Positions 16,458-24,086 of a stretch of 64,000 nt of DNA are shown here, one piece after another. The stretch is from positions 86,142-150,141 of the forward strand of contig JANRIX010000031.1 of NCBI GenBank assembly GCA_033764435.1. Direction: 5' to 3'. Numbering within the stretch: position 1 is the stretch's first letter; each line of letters opens with the position of its first letter. The translations under genes were made by a program, and so were the position numbers. This DNA comes from JAEUMY01 sp033764435. Lineage in GTDB: Bacteria > Pseudomonadota > Gammaproteobacteria > Burkholderiales > Usitatibacteraceae. Below the pieces are notes generated by a model. The model was not told the origin of the DNA and made no database searches. It saw only the letters and a program-made list of their open reading frames with translations.

Positions 16458-17618
16458 ATGGCCTCACTTCCGCTCTCCGGCATCCGTGTCCTCGACCTCT
16501 CCCGCGTGTTGGCCGGCCCCTGGGCCACGCAGATGCTGGCTGACCTCGGGGCGACAGTCATCAAGATCGAGAAGCCCGGTTCCGGCGACGACACACGAGG
16601 TTGGGGGCCGCCTTGGGCGAAGGATGCCAGCGGTAAGGACACTGCAGAATCGGCGTACTTCCTCTGCGCGAACCGCGGCAAGCAGTCCATCACCGTGGAT
16701 ATCACCACGCCCGAGGGCCAGGCGCACGCGCAGCAGCTGGCGCGTGAATGCGATGTGCTGGTGGAGAACTACAAGGTGGGTGGTCTCGCCAAATATGGTC
16801 TCGACTACGCGAATATTCGCAAGCTGAACCCGCGCCTCGTGTATTGCAGCATCACCGGGTTTGGCCAGACCGGGCCATACAAGGATCGTGCCGGCTACGA
16901 CTTCATGATCCAGGGCCTGGGCGGGCTGATGAGCATCACCGGCGAGAAGGATGGCGAGCCGGGCGGTGGTCCGCAGAAAGTGGGCGTCGCAGTCGTCGAT
17001 CTCTTCACCGGCATGTACAGCTCGGTCGCCATCCTCGCGGCCTTGCGCCACCGCGATGCCACGGGCGAAGGTCAGCATATCGACATGGCGTTGCTTGATT
17101 GCTCGGTCGCCATGCTCGCCAATGTCGCCAGCAATTATCTGGTGTCGGGCAAGGTGCCGCAGCGCATGGGCAATGCGCATCCCAACATCGTTCCCTATCA
17201 GGCGTTTCGCTGCCGCGACGGCTTCCTGATCCTGGCCGTGGGCAACGACGAGCAATTCGCGCGCTTCTGCGCCGAGGCGGGGTTGCAGGATGTCGCGGCC
17301 GATGCCCGCTTTGTCCGCAATCAGGGACGGGTGCAACATCGTGATGCGCTGGTGCCCGTCATCGAGGAGGTGTTCCTCACTCGTGATCGGGACGACTGGC
17401 TGGCTGCGTTCGAACGGCTGGGCATTCCGGCTGGTCCCATCAACACTATCGATCAGGTCTTTGCCGATCCGCAGGTCATCGCGCGCGGGCTGCGTATCGA
17501 TCTGCCGCATCCGACGGCGGGAACGGTGCCGGGTGTGGCCAATCCCATCCGCTTTTCCGCGACACCGCTGGTGCCGGAGCGGGCGCCGCCGGTGCTGGGG
17601 CAGGATGGCGTGGTTTGA
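16458..17618 (+). CDS. CaiB/BaiF family (class III) CoA-transferase
   Basis: The 386-residue product begins LPLSGIRVLDLSRVLAGPW, the standard opening of class III CoA-transferases. It carries the catalytic aspartate region (VAVVDLFTGMYSS, about residues 176-188) and GEGQHIDMALLD. These enzymes move CoA between carboxylic acids, for example succinyl- or formyl-CoA donors. The acceptor cannot be told from sequence. The end is odd: homologues normally run past LGQHT...EVL to a final helix, but here the frame stops at LGQDGVV, about 15-20 residues short. No continuation is visible in other frames, so it looks like a natural C-terminal shortening rather than a simple frameshift. It is apparently monocistronic. 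Confidence 0.88.
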   Translation: MASLPLSGIRVLDLSRVLAGPWATQMLADLGATVIKIEKPGSGDDTRGWGPPWAKDASGKDTAESAYFLCANRGKQSITVDITTPEGQAHAQQLARECDVLVENYKVGGLAKYGLDYANIRKLNPRLVYCSITGFGQTGPYKDRAGYDFMIQGLGGLMSITGEKDGEPGGGPQKVGVAVVDLFTGMYSSVAILAALRHRDATGEGQHIDMALLDCSVAMLANVASNYLVSGKVPQRMGNAHPNIVPYQAFRCRDGFLILAVGNDEQFARFCAEAGLQDVAADARFVRNQGRVQHRDALVPVIEEVFLTRDRDDWLAAFERLGIPAGPINTIDQVFADPQVIARGLRIDLPHPTAGTVPGVANPIRFSATPLVPERAPPVLGQDGVV

Positions 17619-17685
17619 TTTGAAGTGACATCCGGCAGGTCGGGTTATCACGTCCAATCCGGACAAGAACCATCGGAGGATCGCC

Positions 17686-18318
17686 ATGCGAATATTCGCA
17701 CCGCTCGCCGTTCTGCTCTACACCCTGTCCGCATCTGCAATGGCATTCAGCGCCGAACGCATCCTCGGTCCCTGCGAAGGCTGCGAAGCCGTGTTTCAGG
17801 GCCGGCCGGCGACGTTCGCATCCCAAGGTCGTATCGCGCCGCAAGGCGCGCCGGGCGAGGCCATGCAAGTCGATGGCGTTGTACGCGACGCCAAAGGCAA
17901 GCCCACACCGGGGATCGTGGTGTATGCCTACCAGACGGACCACACCGGCATCTATCCGCGTCTTGCCGATGCATCGGGCCGAGAATCCGGTCGCCATGGC
18001 GTCTATCGCGGCTTTGTCATCACCGACACCGAGGGCCGCTATCGTTTCGACACCATTCGTCCCGGCGGTTATCCCGGCACGGACATTCCTCAGCACATCC
18101 ACCTGCACGTTGTGGAGCCGGGACGATGCACGACGTACATCGACGACATCGTGTTCGAGGATGATCCACGCCTCACGCCGCGCCAGCGCGCCTCCCATTC
18201 CACCGGGCGGGGAGGGAACGGCGTGGTGAAACCGCTGAAGGAAGGCGCTGTGTGGAAGGTGAAGCGCGACATTGCGCTGGGACAGGGGATCCCCAACTAC
18301 GGCGAGTGCGGGCGCTGA
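17686..18318 (+). CDS. Secreted intradiol-dioxygenase-like protein
   Basis: ATG 17686 follows CGGAGGATCGCC, a good ribosome site. Residues 1-22 form a signal peptide (MRIFAPLAVLLYTLSASAMA). The rest (210 residues in total) is a transthyretin-like beta barrel of the intradiol ring-cleavage dioxygenase superfamily. The four Fe(III) ligands of protocatechuate 3,4-dioxygenase have equivalents: Tyr in HTGIYP, Tyr in RPGGYPG, and two His in QHIHLHV. Export is unusual for classical catechol dioxygenases, although secreted relatives exist. Activity on a catechol is therefore plausible but unproven. The start codon is embedded in the 14-bp palindrome TGCGAATATTCGCA (17687-17700), which fixes residues 2-5 as RIFA. 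Confidence 0.8.
   Translation: MRIFAPLAVLLYTLSASAMAFSAERILGPCEGCEAVFQGRPATFASQGRIAPQGAPGEAMQVDGVVRDAKGKPTPGIVVYAYQTDHTGIYPRLADASGRESGRHGVYRGFVITDTEGRYRFDTIRPGGYPGTDIPQHIHLHVVEPGRCTTYIDDIVFEDDPRLTPRQRASHSTGRGGNGVVKPLKEGAVWKVKRDIALGQGIPNYGECGR
17687..17700. repeat. GCGAATATTCGC palindrome overlapping a start codon
   Basis: A 14-bp perfect dyad (TGCGAATATTCGCA) starts at the T of the ATG of the intradiol-dioxygenase-like gene. A protein bound here would cover the translation start and the ribosome-site edge. Confidence 0.9.
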
Positions 18319-18396
18319 ATTTCCGGTAGACCTGCTGCAGGGGCAGGTCGGGGACTGACGTGAATAGGGGCTGCCCCATTGGGGCACGCAGCGTGA

Positions 18397-18410
18397 TGCG
18401 AATATTCGCA
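18397..18410. repeat. GCGAATATTCGC palindrome in the tyrS leader
   Basis: An extended 14-bp copy lies in the 180-bp gap between the intradiol-like gene and tyrS, about 90 bp before the tyrS start. No -35/-10 pair convincing enough to annotate was found around it. Confidence 0.9.
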
Positions 18411-18498
18411 ATGGGCGCGCGGCAGGAGCCAAGTGGCATTCACGGCTAAAATCGCGGTCTTGCGCCTCAATCTCACAAGACCGAAAGAAAGCTCCACC

Positions 18499-19773
18499 AT
18501 GTACCAGTCTCCCCTCCTGAACGATCTGACCGCGCGCGGCCTGATCGCCCAATGTACCGATGCCGAAGCGCTGGACAAGCTGCTTCAGGAGGGACCGATC
18601 ACGCTGTATGCCGGCTTCGACCCGACGGCGGACAGCCTTCACCTGGGACATCTCGTGCCTGTGCTGATTCTCAAGCGTTTTCAACTGGCGGGACACCGGC
18701 CCATCGCGCTGGTCGGTGGCGCGACCGGCATGATCGGCGACCCCAGCTTCAAGGCGCAGGAGCGCAAGCTCAACTCGCCTGAAGTCATCGCCACCTGGGT
18801 GGACAAGATCAGGAAGCAGGTCGAACCGTTCCTCAGCTTCACCGGCGACAACGCCGCCATCCTGTCCAACAACCTGAACTGGTTCGGCGGCATGGGCGCG
18901 CTCGACTTCCTGCGCGACATCGGCAAGCACTTCTCGGTCAACGCCATGATCAAGAAGGAAGCCGTGAAGCTTCGCATCGAGCGAGAGGACCAGGGCATCT
19001 CCTTCACCGAGTTTTCCTACGCGCTCTTGCAGGGTTACGATTTCGCCGAGCTGTATCGCCTGCACAACTGCCGTCTTCAAGTGGGCGGCTCCGACCAGTG
19101 GGGCAACATCACCGCCGGCATAGATCTCGTGCGCCGCATGCACCAGGGCCAGGCCTTTGGTATCACCAATCCACTCGTCACCAAGGCGGACGGCACCAAG
19201 TTCGGCAAGACCGAGTCCGGCGCCATCTGGCTGGATGCTTCCAAGACCTCACCATATGCCTTCTACCAGTTCTGGATGAATGCGGCGGATGCTGACGTGT
19301 ACAAGTTCCTCCGCTACTTCACCTTCCTCGATGTGAAGCGCATCGACGAGATCGAAGCCGCCGACAAGGCGAGCGGGCAGAAACCCGAGGCGCAACGCAT
19401 TCTCGCCGAAGAGATGGTGCGGCTTGTGCACGACGCCGATGCCCTTTCGGCGGCGCAGCGCATCAGTGCGAGCCTGTTTGACGGCAGCCTGGATGCGCTG
19501 ACCGAAACCGACTTCGAGCAACTGGCGCTGGACGGTCTGCCCACGCTGGCGCTGGGTCGCGACCGCACCGGCTTGCTCGATGCGCTGGCGGAGTCGGGCC
19601 TCGCCAAGTCAAAGAGCGAGGCGCGCACCTTCATTTCCAGCGGGGCCGTGACCATCAATGGTCAGCGCGTGGACGCGCTCGATCATGCATTGGGTGACGC
19701 CGACCGCAAGTACGGCCGCTATACGGTGCTGCGCAGGGGGAAGAAGCAGTACGCGCTGCTGCGTTGGGAGTAG
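18499..19773 (+). CDS. tyrS: Tyrosyl-tRNA synthetase
   Basis: Starting at ATG 18499 (MYQSPLLNDLTARGLI) the enzyme has 424 residues, as in bacterial TyrS. It joins tyrosine to tRNA-Tyr. The class I signature HIGH appears as HLGH in FDPTADSLHLGHLVP, and the KMSKS loop as KFGKT, the form found in the E. coli-type TyrS. The tyrosine pocket (GGSDQWGNITAGIDL) is intact. The last ~70 residues are an S4 RNA-binding domain (SKSEARTFISSGAVTINGQ). It is apparently transcribed alone. A short 8-bp tandem repeat lies beyond its end, between it and the convergent cytochrome gene. Confidence 0.97.
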   Translation: MYQSPLLNDLTARGLIAQCTDAEALDKLLQEGPITLYAGFDPTADSLHLGHLVPVLILKRFQLAGHRPIALVGGATGMIGDPSFKAQERKLNSPEVIATWVDKIRKQVEPFLSFTGDNAAILSNNLNWFGGMGALDFLRDIGKHFSVNAMIKKEAVKLRIEREDQGISFTEFSYALLQGYDFAELYRLHNCRLQVGGSDQWGNITAGIDLVRRMHQGQAFGITNPLVTKADGTKFGKTESGAIWLDASKTSPYAFYQFWMNAADADVYKFLRYFTFLDVKRIDEIEAADKASGQKPEAQRILAEEMVRLVHDADALSAAQRISASLFDGSLDALTETDFEQLALDGLPTLALGRDRTGLLDALAESGLAKSKSEARTFISSGAVTINGQRVDALDHALGDADRKYGRYTVLRRGKKQYALLRWE

Positions 19774-19830
19774 GTCGACGTCACACCAGACGGAAGCCGG
19801 CGGTGTGCGGCACCGTCCGTGACACGGCGC

Positions 19831-19862
19831 GTCAGTGTGTCAGTGTGTCAGTGTCTCAGTGC
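19831..19862. repeat. Tandem 8-bp repeat GTCAGTGT, 3 exact copies plus 1 degenerate
   Basis: Units start at 19831, 19839, 19847 and 19855; the last reads CTCAGTGC and runs into the stop codon of the cytochrome P460 gene. Copy-number slippage could alter the last residues of that protein. Confidence 0.9.
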
Positions 19863-20353
19863 GGCAGTTCGCTGAACACAAATCCCTTGTCCGCACGCCG
19901 GGTATGGCAGGCATGGCATTCAGTCCGGCTGTCCAGGGTCTTGGGAATCAAAGTCGGCCCGATGAATTCCGCATAGCCCCAGCCATCGGTGGCGGCGAAG
20001 CGCACGGTGTCGAACACCATCACGTCCACCAGGCGAATGGCGCCCCCATCAATCACGTTGCCCTTGCGATCGAGCTCACGGAACTCCGCGACCAGCATCG
20101 CACCGTTCTCGAAGCGACGACTGCGCAATCCGCTCAGCGCGCGCTCGTTGGCATAGATGTGGTGCATCCCACCGAAGCGGTCGAAACCCGGTCCTTCCTG
20201 AATGACCTGCGTTTTGACGTGGCGCCACTGTTGGTAGTCGCCGGGCAGGGCGATGGTGCTCGGAACCGGCGGAGCGCTTGTGCTGCGAGCCTGCAGGACC
20301 TCCGGCGCCGCCATCAAGGCAACGATGATCACGAGGCTGAGGAGATATTTCAT
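19856..20353 (-). CDS. Cytochrome P460-family haem protein
   Basis: With the start at 20353 (MKYLLSLVIIVALMA) the product has 165 residues and a clear signal peptide. The fold signature of cytochrome P460 / P460-like proteins is present: a YQQWRHVKTQVI segment, the HHIYAN motif, then GWGYAEFIG, and near the C-terminus ECHACH for haem attachment. Family members include hydroxylamine-oxidising enzymes and c'-beta cytochromes, but many copies have no known substrate. No hydroxylamine or nitrogen-oxidation genes are visible nearby. It is divergent from the MocR-type regulator, with a 13-bp direct repeat between them, so it may be that regulator's target. Confidence 0.82.
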   Translation of the reverse strand: MKYLLSLVIIVALMAAPEVLQARSTSAPPVPSTIALPGDYQQWRHVKTQVIQEGPGFDRFGGMHHIYANERALSGLRSRRFENGAMLVAEFRELDRKGNVIDGGAIRLVDVMVFDTVRFAATDGWGYAEFIGPTLIPKTLDSRTECHACHTRRADKGFVFSELPH

Positions 20354-20406
20354 GGGTTCACGGATGGATGGCAGTCCAGGCAGGATAGTTCGCTGCATCT
20401 GGCATG

Positions 20407-20443
20407 ATGGAGCCACTTCAGTGAATATCCATGGAGCCACTTC
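20407..20443 (+). promoter_or_regulatory. Direct repeat ATGGAGCCACTTC x2, candidate MocR operator
   Basis: Two identical 13-bp copies start at 20407 and 20431, 24 bp apart. MocR/GabR-type regulators typically bind direct repeats in their own divergent promoter regions. The second copy includes an ATG at 20431 that could be misread as the regulator's start; the ATG at 20446, just past the repeat, is preferred. Confidence 0.55.
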
Positions 20444-20445
20444 TC

Positions 20446-21906
20446 ATGTCGAAGCCAGACATCGCGGCCCGGCAGCAGACTCGCACTGACCAGCTGGTTC
20501 GCCGACTGCAGGGATCCATTCGGCGCGGCGTACTGGCGCCCGGTACGCGACTGCCTTCCTCGCGCGAATATTCGCAGACGCTCGGACTCGGCCGAAACAC
20601 GGTCATGGCTGCATTTGCCAGATTGATCGAGGAAGGCTGGCTGGTCGCAAAACAGGGTTCCGGCACCTATGTGGCGGATCCCGTTCCGGCCCCCCTGGTG
20701 CACACGCGCCGGACATCGGCAGGATTCACACCGGCGTTTGTCCCAACGCTCTCGCGGCGGGGCATTCACCTTGCATCGGTCACTCGCTCACGCACCACGG
20801 CATTTGCGCCAGGTGTTCCCGACGTGTCCGAATTTCCCTTCGCGCAGTGGCTGGAGGCGCTCCAGCGGGCATCGCGCCGGGTGACGCCACGCATGCTGAG
20901 TTACGGGCAGGGCAGCGGTCTGGCCGCATTGCGGGAAGCGCTTTGCCAACATCTTGCGCTGAGCCGAGGCGTCATGTGCGATCCGGGGGACATCATCGTC
21001 ACGAGTGGCACCACGGACTCGCTGCTGCTGTGCGCCACCCTGTTCGCCGAGGCGGGCGACGGTGCCGTGGTCGAACAGCCCGGTTTTGCTCAGGCGGCTA
21101 CAGCGCTGCGATCTGCCGGCCTCGCGGTGAGTACTGTCCCGGTGGATGTCGATGGATTGGATCCGTGGCGGATTCACTCTTCTGCTGCGCCCCGTCTTCT
21201 GTACTTCACACCCTGCCGCCAGTATCCCCTGGGCCATGAGTTGTCGGCGGAGCGGCGCGTTGCGTTATTGGCGTGGGCGCAACGGCACGGCACTGTCCTC
21301 ATCGAAGACGACTACGACAGCGAGTTCGTCAGCTCGGGCGAGCCGCGCATGCCCATGCGCGCCGGACCAGATGGCGAGTCAGTGGTGCTGCTGGGTTCGT
21401 TCAGCAAAATGATGTTTCCGGGGTTGCGCATCGCCTACGTGGTGATGCCCCACGCGCTGGCGACACAGGCCCAGCGGGCAGCGGCCCGGCTGTTCATGGC
21501 CGCGCGGCCCTGGGAACAGCTCGCGTTGGCCGAGTTCCTCACGACCGGCAGACTGCGCCAACACCTGCTGCGAATGCGCGAGAGCCTTGCCCGCAAGCAT
21601 GCCTGGTTCGGACAGTTGTGGCAGCGTGAACTCGGGCAGGTGCTGACGCTGAACGGAGATGCAGGCGCATTGCATGGGGTGGCCCTGCTTCCGCGGGGCA
21701 TTCAGGATCAGTCGTTGGTGCAGCGTCTGCGCGAGGCGGGTTTTGCGCCGGAAACGTTGTCATCCATGTGCCTGGAACGGCCGCCTCTTCAAGGCCTGGT
21801 GATCGGCCATGGCTCTCTCTCCATGGGTGAATTGAAGCGCCTGGCGCCGCGCCTGGTGAACGAGATCGCGCTGGGGTTGCGAGAACAATCTCGGTCACGC
21901 GGCTAG
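20446..21906 (+). CDS. MocR-family GntR/aminotransferase transcriptional regulator
   Basis: With the ATG at 20446 the protein has 486 residues. Residues about 10-80 form a GntR winged helix (LPSSREYSQTLGLGRNTVMAAF, then GSGTYVAD). The remainder is an aminotransferase class I-like domain with the pyridoxal-phosphate lysine in LLGSFSKMMFPGLR. MocR proteins (GabR, PdxR, TauR) use the PLP domain to sense an amine or B6 vitamer and to switch DNA binding. The effector here is unknown. It stands divergent to the cytochrome P460 gene over a 24-bp-phased direct repeat. A GCGAATATTCGC palindrome at 20564 lies in the DNA-binding domain coding region (REYSQ). Confidence 0.92.
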   Translation: MSKPDIAARQQTRTDQLVRRLQGSIRRGVLAPGTRLPSSREYSQTLGLGRNTVMAAFARLIEEGWLVAKQGSGTYVADPVPAPLVHTRRTSAGFTPAFVPTLSRRGIHLASVTRSRTTAFAPGVPDVSEFPFAQWLEALQRASRRVTPRMLSYGQGSGLAALREALCQHLALSRGVMCDPGDIIVTSGTTDSLLLCATLFAEAGDGAVVEQPGFAQAATALRSAGLAVSTVPVDVDGLDPWRIHSSAAPRLLYFTPCRQYPLGHELSAERRVALLAWAQRHGTVLIEDDYDSEFVSSGEPRMPMRAGPDGESVVLLGSFSKMMFPGLRIAYVVMPHALATQAQRAAARLFMAARPWEQLALAEFLTTGRLRQHLLRMRESLARKHAWFGQLWQRELGQVLTLNGDAGALHGVALLPRGIQDQSLVQRLREAGFAPETLSSMCLERPPLQGLVIGHGSLSMGELKRLAPRLVNEIALGLREQSRSRG

Positions 21907-21966
21907 CGGCCAGGTCACGCCAAGTTTCCGATTGTCCCGTGCGTTCTCCTTGCGGATGCCAGGACT

Positions 21967-23445
21967 TCACTCATGCCACGAATGCCCATTGCGCTCCGTG
22001 AGCGCGATGGCGGCACTCGGTCCCCACGTCCCGGCTGCATAGGGCTTCGGCCCCATTCCCGCCTCTTTCCAACCTGCGATGATCCCATCGACCCATTGCC
22101 ACGCGGCTTCGATCTCGTCGCGGCGGAGAAACAGCGCGGAGTTGTCGCGCAGCACGTCGAGCAGCATGCGTTCGTAGGCGATGCGGCGGCGGGTCGACTC
22201 GAATGCCTCGCCCACGGACAGATTGAGCGGCACCTCGGCCAGCTTCACTTCGTTCATGCCCGGCTTCTTGTGCATGAGTGTCAGCGTGATCATTTCCTCG
22301 GGCTGCAGCTTGATGACCAGCGTGTTGGGTGACAGGGTTGCGCCGATGCCGGCGAAGATGTTGTAGGGCGCTGCCCGGAACTGGATCGAGATCTCCGACG
22401 AGCGCTGCGCCATGCGTTTGCCGGTGCGCAGATAGAACGGCACGCCGGCCCAGCGCCAGTTGTCGATCTCGGCTTTCACGGCGACGAAGGTTTCGGTGTC
22501 GCTGGTTGCGGCGGCACCTTTCTCCTCCAGATAACCGGGGACGGCACCGCCTGTGCTGAAGCCGGCGGTGTACTGGCCGCGCACGGTGTGCGTCGCGACA
22601 TTGGTTGCGGTGATGCGCCGGAGCGACCACAGCACTTTCACCTTTTCATTGCGCACGGCAGATGGCGTGAAGCTGGCCGGCGGCTCCATGGCGACGAGGC
22701 AGAGCAGTTGCAGCAGGTGGCTCTGCACCATGTCGCGCAGGGCGCCGGTGCTGTCGTAGAACGGCCACCGGCCATCCACGCCCACGCTTTCCGATACGGA
22801 TATCTGCACCTGCTCGATGGCGTTGGCGTTCCAGAGCGGTTCGAAAATGGCGTTCGCGAAGCGGAGCGCCAGCAGGTTCTGCACCGCTTCCTTGCCGAGA
22901 TAGTGGTCAATGCGGAACACCTGGTGCTCGGTGAAGGCCGAGCCGATGGCGCTGTTGACGGCTTCTGCGCTCTTCGCGTCGGTGCCGATGGGTTTCTCGA
23001 TGACGATGCGACTCTTCGCATCGACCAGCCCGGCAGCGCTCAGTGCCAGCGCGATGGGGCCGAAGAGTTGCGGGCCGGTGGAGAGGTAGAAGATCACGCC
23101 GCCCATGTTTTCCGCATGTGATGGAGCCACAGCGGATTTCAGCGCAGTGAAGCTTTCCGGAGCCTGCACATCGACGGAGACATAGACCAATCGCTTCGCG
23201 AACGCAGAGAATTTCGCTTCGTCGTACAGCTTCGAATTGGCCGACTGCTGGATCGAATCGCGCACGCGCTGCACCCAGGCTGCATGCTCAACGGTCGACT
23301 TGGCCGCGCCGATGAGCTGGAAGGGTTCGGGCAACAGCCCATCGCAGTGCAAGGCATAGAGGGACGGCCAGAGCATGCGCTTGGCAAGGTCGCCAGTGGC
23401 GCCGAAAAGAACAAGTGCGCGGCAGGGCAGGGCGGTGTCGGTCAT
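21967..23445 (-). CDS. zwf: Glucose-6-phosphate 1-dehydrogenase
   Basis: The 492-residue enzyme oxidises glucose 6-phosphate to 6-phosphogluconolactone with NAD(P)+, feeding the Entner-Doudoroff route. The dinucleotide-binding opening is LVLFGATGDLAKRMLWPSLY. The active-site signature RIDHYLGKEAVQNLLALRFAN is complete, with the catalytic His in RIDHYLG. The size is standard (about 490). It starts 10 bp after the eda stop and is the last gene of an edd-eda-zwf unit. Control is probably through the HexR-type operator before edd. Confidence 0.97.
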   Translation of the reverse strand: MTDTALPCRALVLFGATGDLAKRMLWPSLYALHCDGLLPEPFQLIGAAKSTVEHAAWVQRVRDSIQQSANSKLYDEAKFSAFAKRLVYVSVDVQAPESFTALKSAVAPSHAENMGGVIFYLSTGPQLFGPIALALSAAGLVDAKSRIVIEKPIGTDAKSAEAVNSAIGSAFTEHQVFRIDHYLGKEAVQNLLALRFANAIFEPLWNANAIEQVQISVSESVGVDGRWPFYDSTGALRDMVQSHLLQLLCLVAMEPPASFTPSAVRNEKVKVLWSLRRITATNVATHTVRGQYTAGFSTGGAVPGYLEEKGAAATSDTETFVAVKAEIDNWRWAGVPFYLRTGKRMAQRSSEISIQFRAAPYNIFAGIGATLSPNTLVIKLQPEEMITLTLMHKKPGMNEVKLAEVPLNLSVGEAFESTRRRIAYERMLLDVLRDNSALFLRRDEIEAAWQWVDGIIAGWKEAGMGPKPYAAGTWGPSAAIALTERNGHSWHE

Positions 23446-23455
23446 GGGGAGAATC

Positions 23456-24082
23456 TCATGCGGCGCGAAGGCTGGCGGCCTCGCGTGCCAGATGTTCGAT
23501 GCTGGCCCAATCGCCTGCTTTCATGGCTGCCGCGGGTGCCAGCCAGGAGCCGCCCACGCAGGTGACGTTGGGTTGCTTCAGGTATTCGCGCGCCTTGGCG
23601 AGGTCGATCCCGCCGGTGGGGCAGAAGCGAATATTCGTAAAGGGGCCGGCCAGAGACTTCAGCATCGTGATGCCGCCCGCGGCTTCAGCGGGAAAGAACT
23701 TCATCGCATCGAAGCCATGTTCGATGGCATACAACACATCCGATGGCGTCATCACGCCGGGCAGGAACGGCCACGCGCCATGCCGGGTTGCAGCGAGCAT
23801 CGCGGGCGTGGCACCGGGGCTCACGCCGAATTGCGCGCCTGCATTCATCGCGGCGGCGATGTCGCTCACGCGATTGATCGTTCCCACGCCGACGATGGCC
23901 TCTGGCACCGCTGCGCGAATGGCGCGGACGGCGTCCAGCGCAGCAGCGGTGCGCAGCGTGACCTCCAGCGTGCGGATGCCGCCCGCCACCAGCGCGTGCG
24001 CCAGCGGCACGGCGTGATCCGGGTTGTCGATCACCAGCACTGGCATGACCGGGCTGGCCTTCATGATGTCGTGGATGTTCAT
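23456..24082 (-). CDS. eda: KDPG aldolase (2-dehydro-3-deoxyphosphogluconate aldolase)
   Basis: The start at 24082 (MNIHDIMKASPVMPVLV) gives 208 residues, the normal size. The enzyme splits 2-keto-3-deoxy-6-phosphogluconate into pyruvate and glyceraldehyde 3-phosphate. Family motifs include GGIRTLEVTLRT (catalytic Glu), VGVGTI, GVSPG and the Schiff-base lysine in DAMKFFPAE. It begins four bases after the edd stop, so the two are tightly coupled. A near-copy of the window's palindrome (GCGAATATTCGT, 23627-23638) lies within it, encoding TNIR. Confidence 0.97.
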   Translation of the reverse strand: MNIHDIMKASPVMPVLVIDNPDHAVPLAHALVAGGIRTLEVTLRTAAALDAVRAIRAAVPEAIVGVGTINRVSDIAAAMNAGAQFGVSPGATPAMLAATRHGAWPFLPGVMTPSDVLYAIEHGFDAMKFFPAEAAGGITMLKSLAGPFTNIRFCPTGGIDLAKAREYLKQPNVTCVGGSWLAPAAAMKAGDWASIEHLAREAASLRAA

Positions 24083-24086
24083 GGCT

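Noticed and set aside
17476..19143. 555-codon minus-strand frame across the CoA-transferase, intradiol-like gene and tyrS
   Set aside because: It runs antisense through three recognisable genes. GC-rich third positions open such frames by chance.
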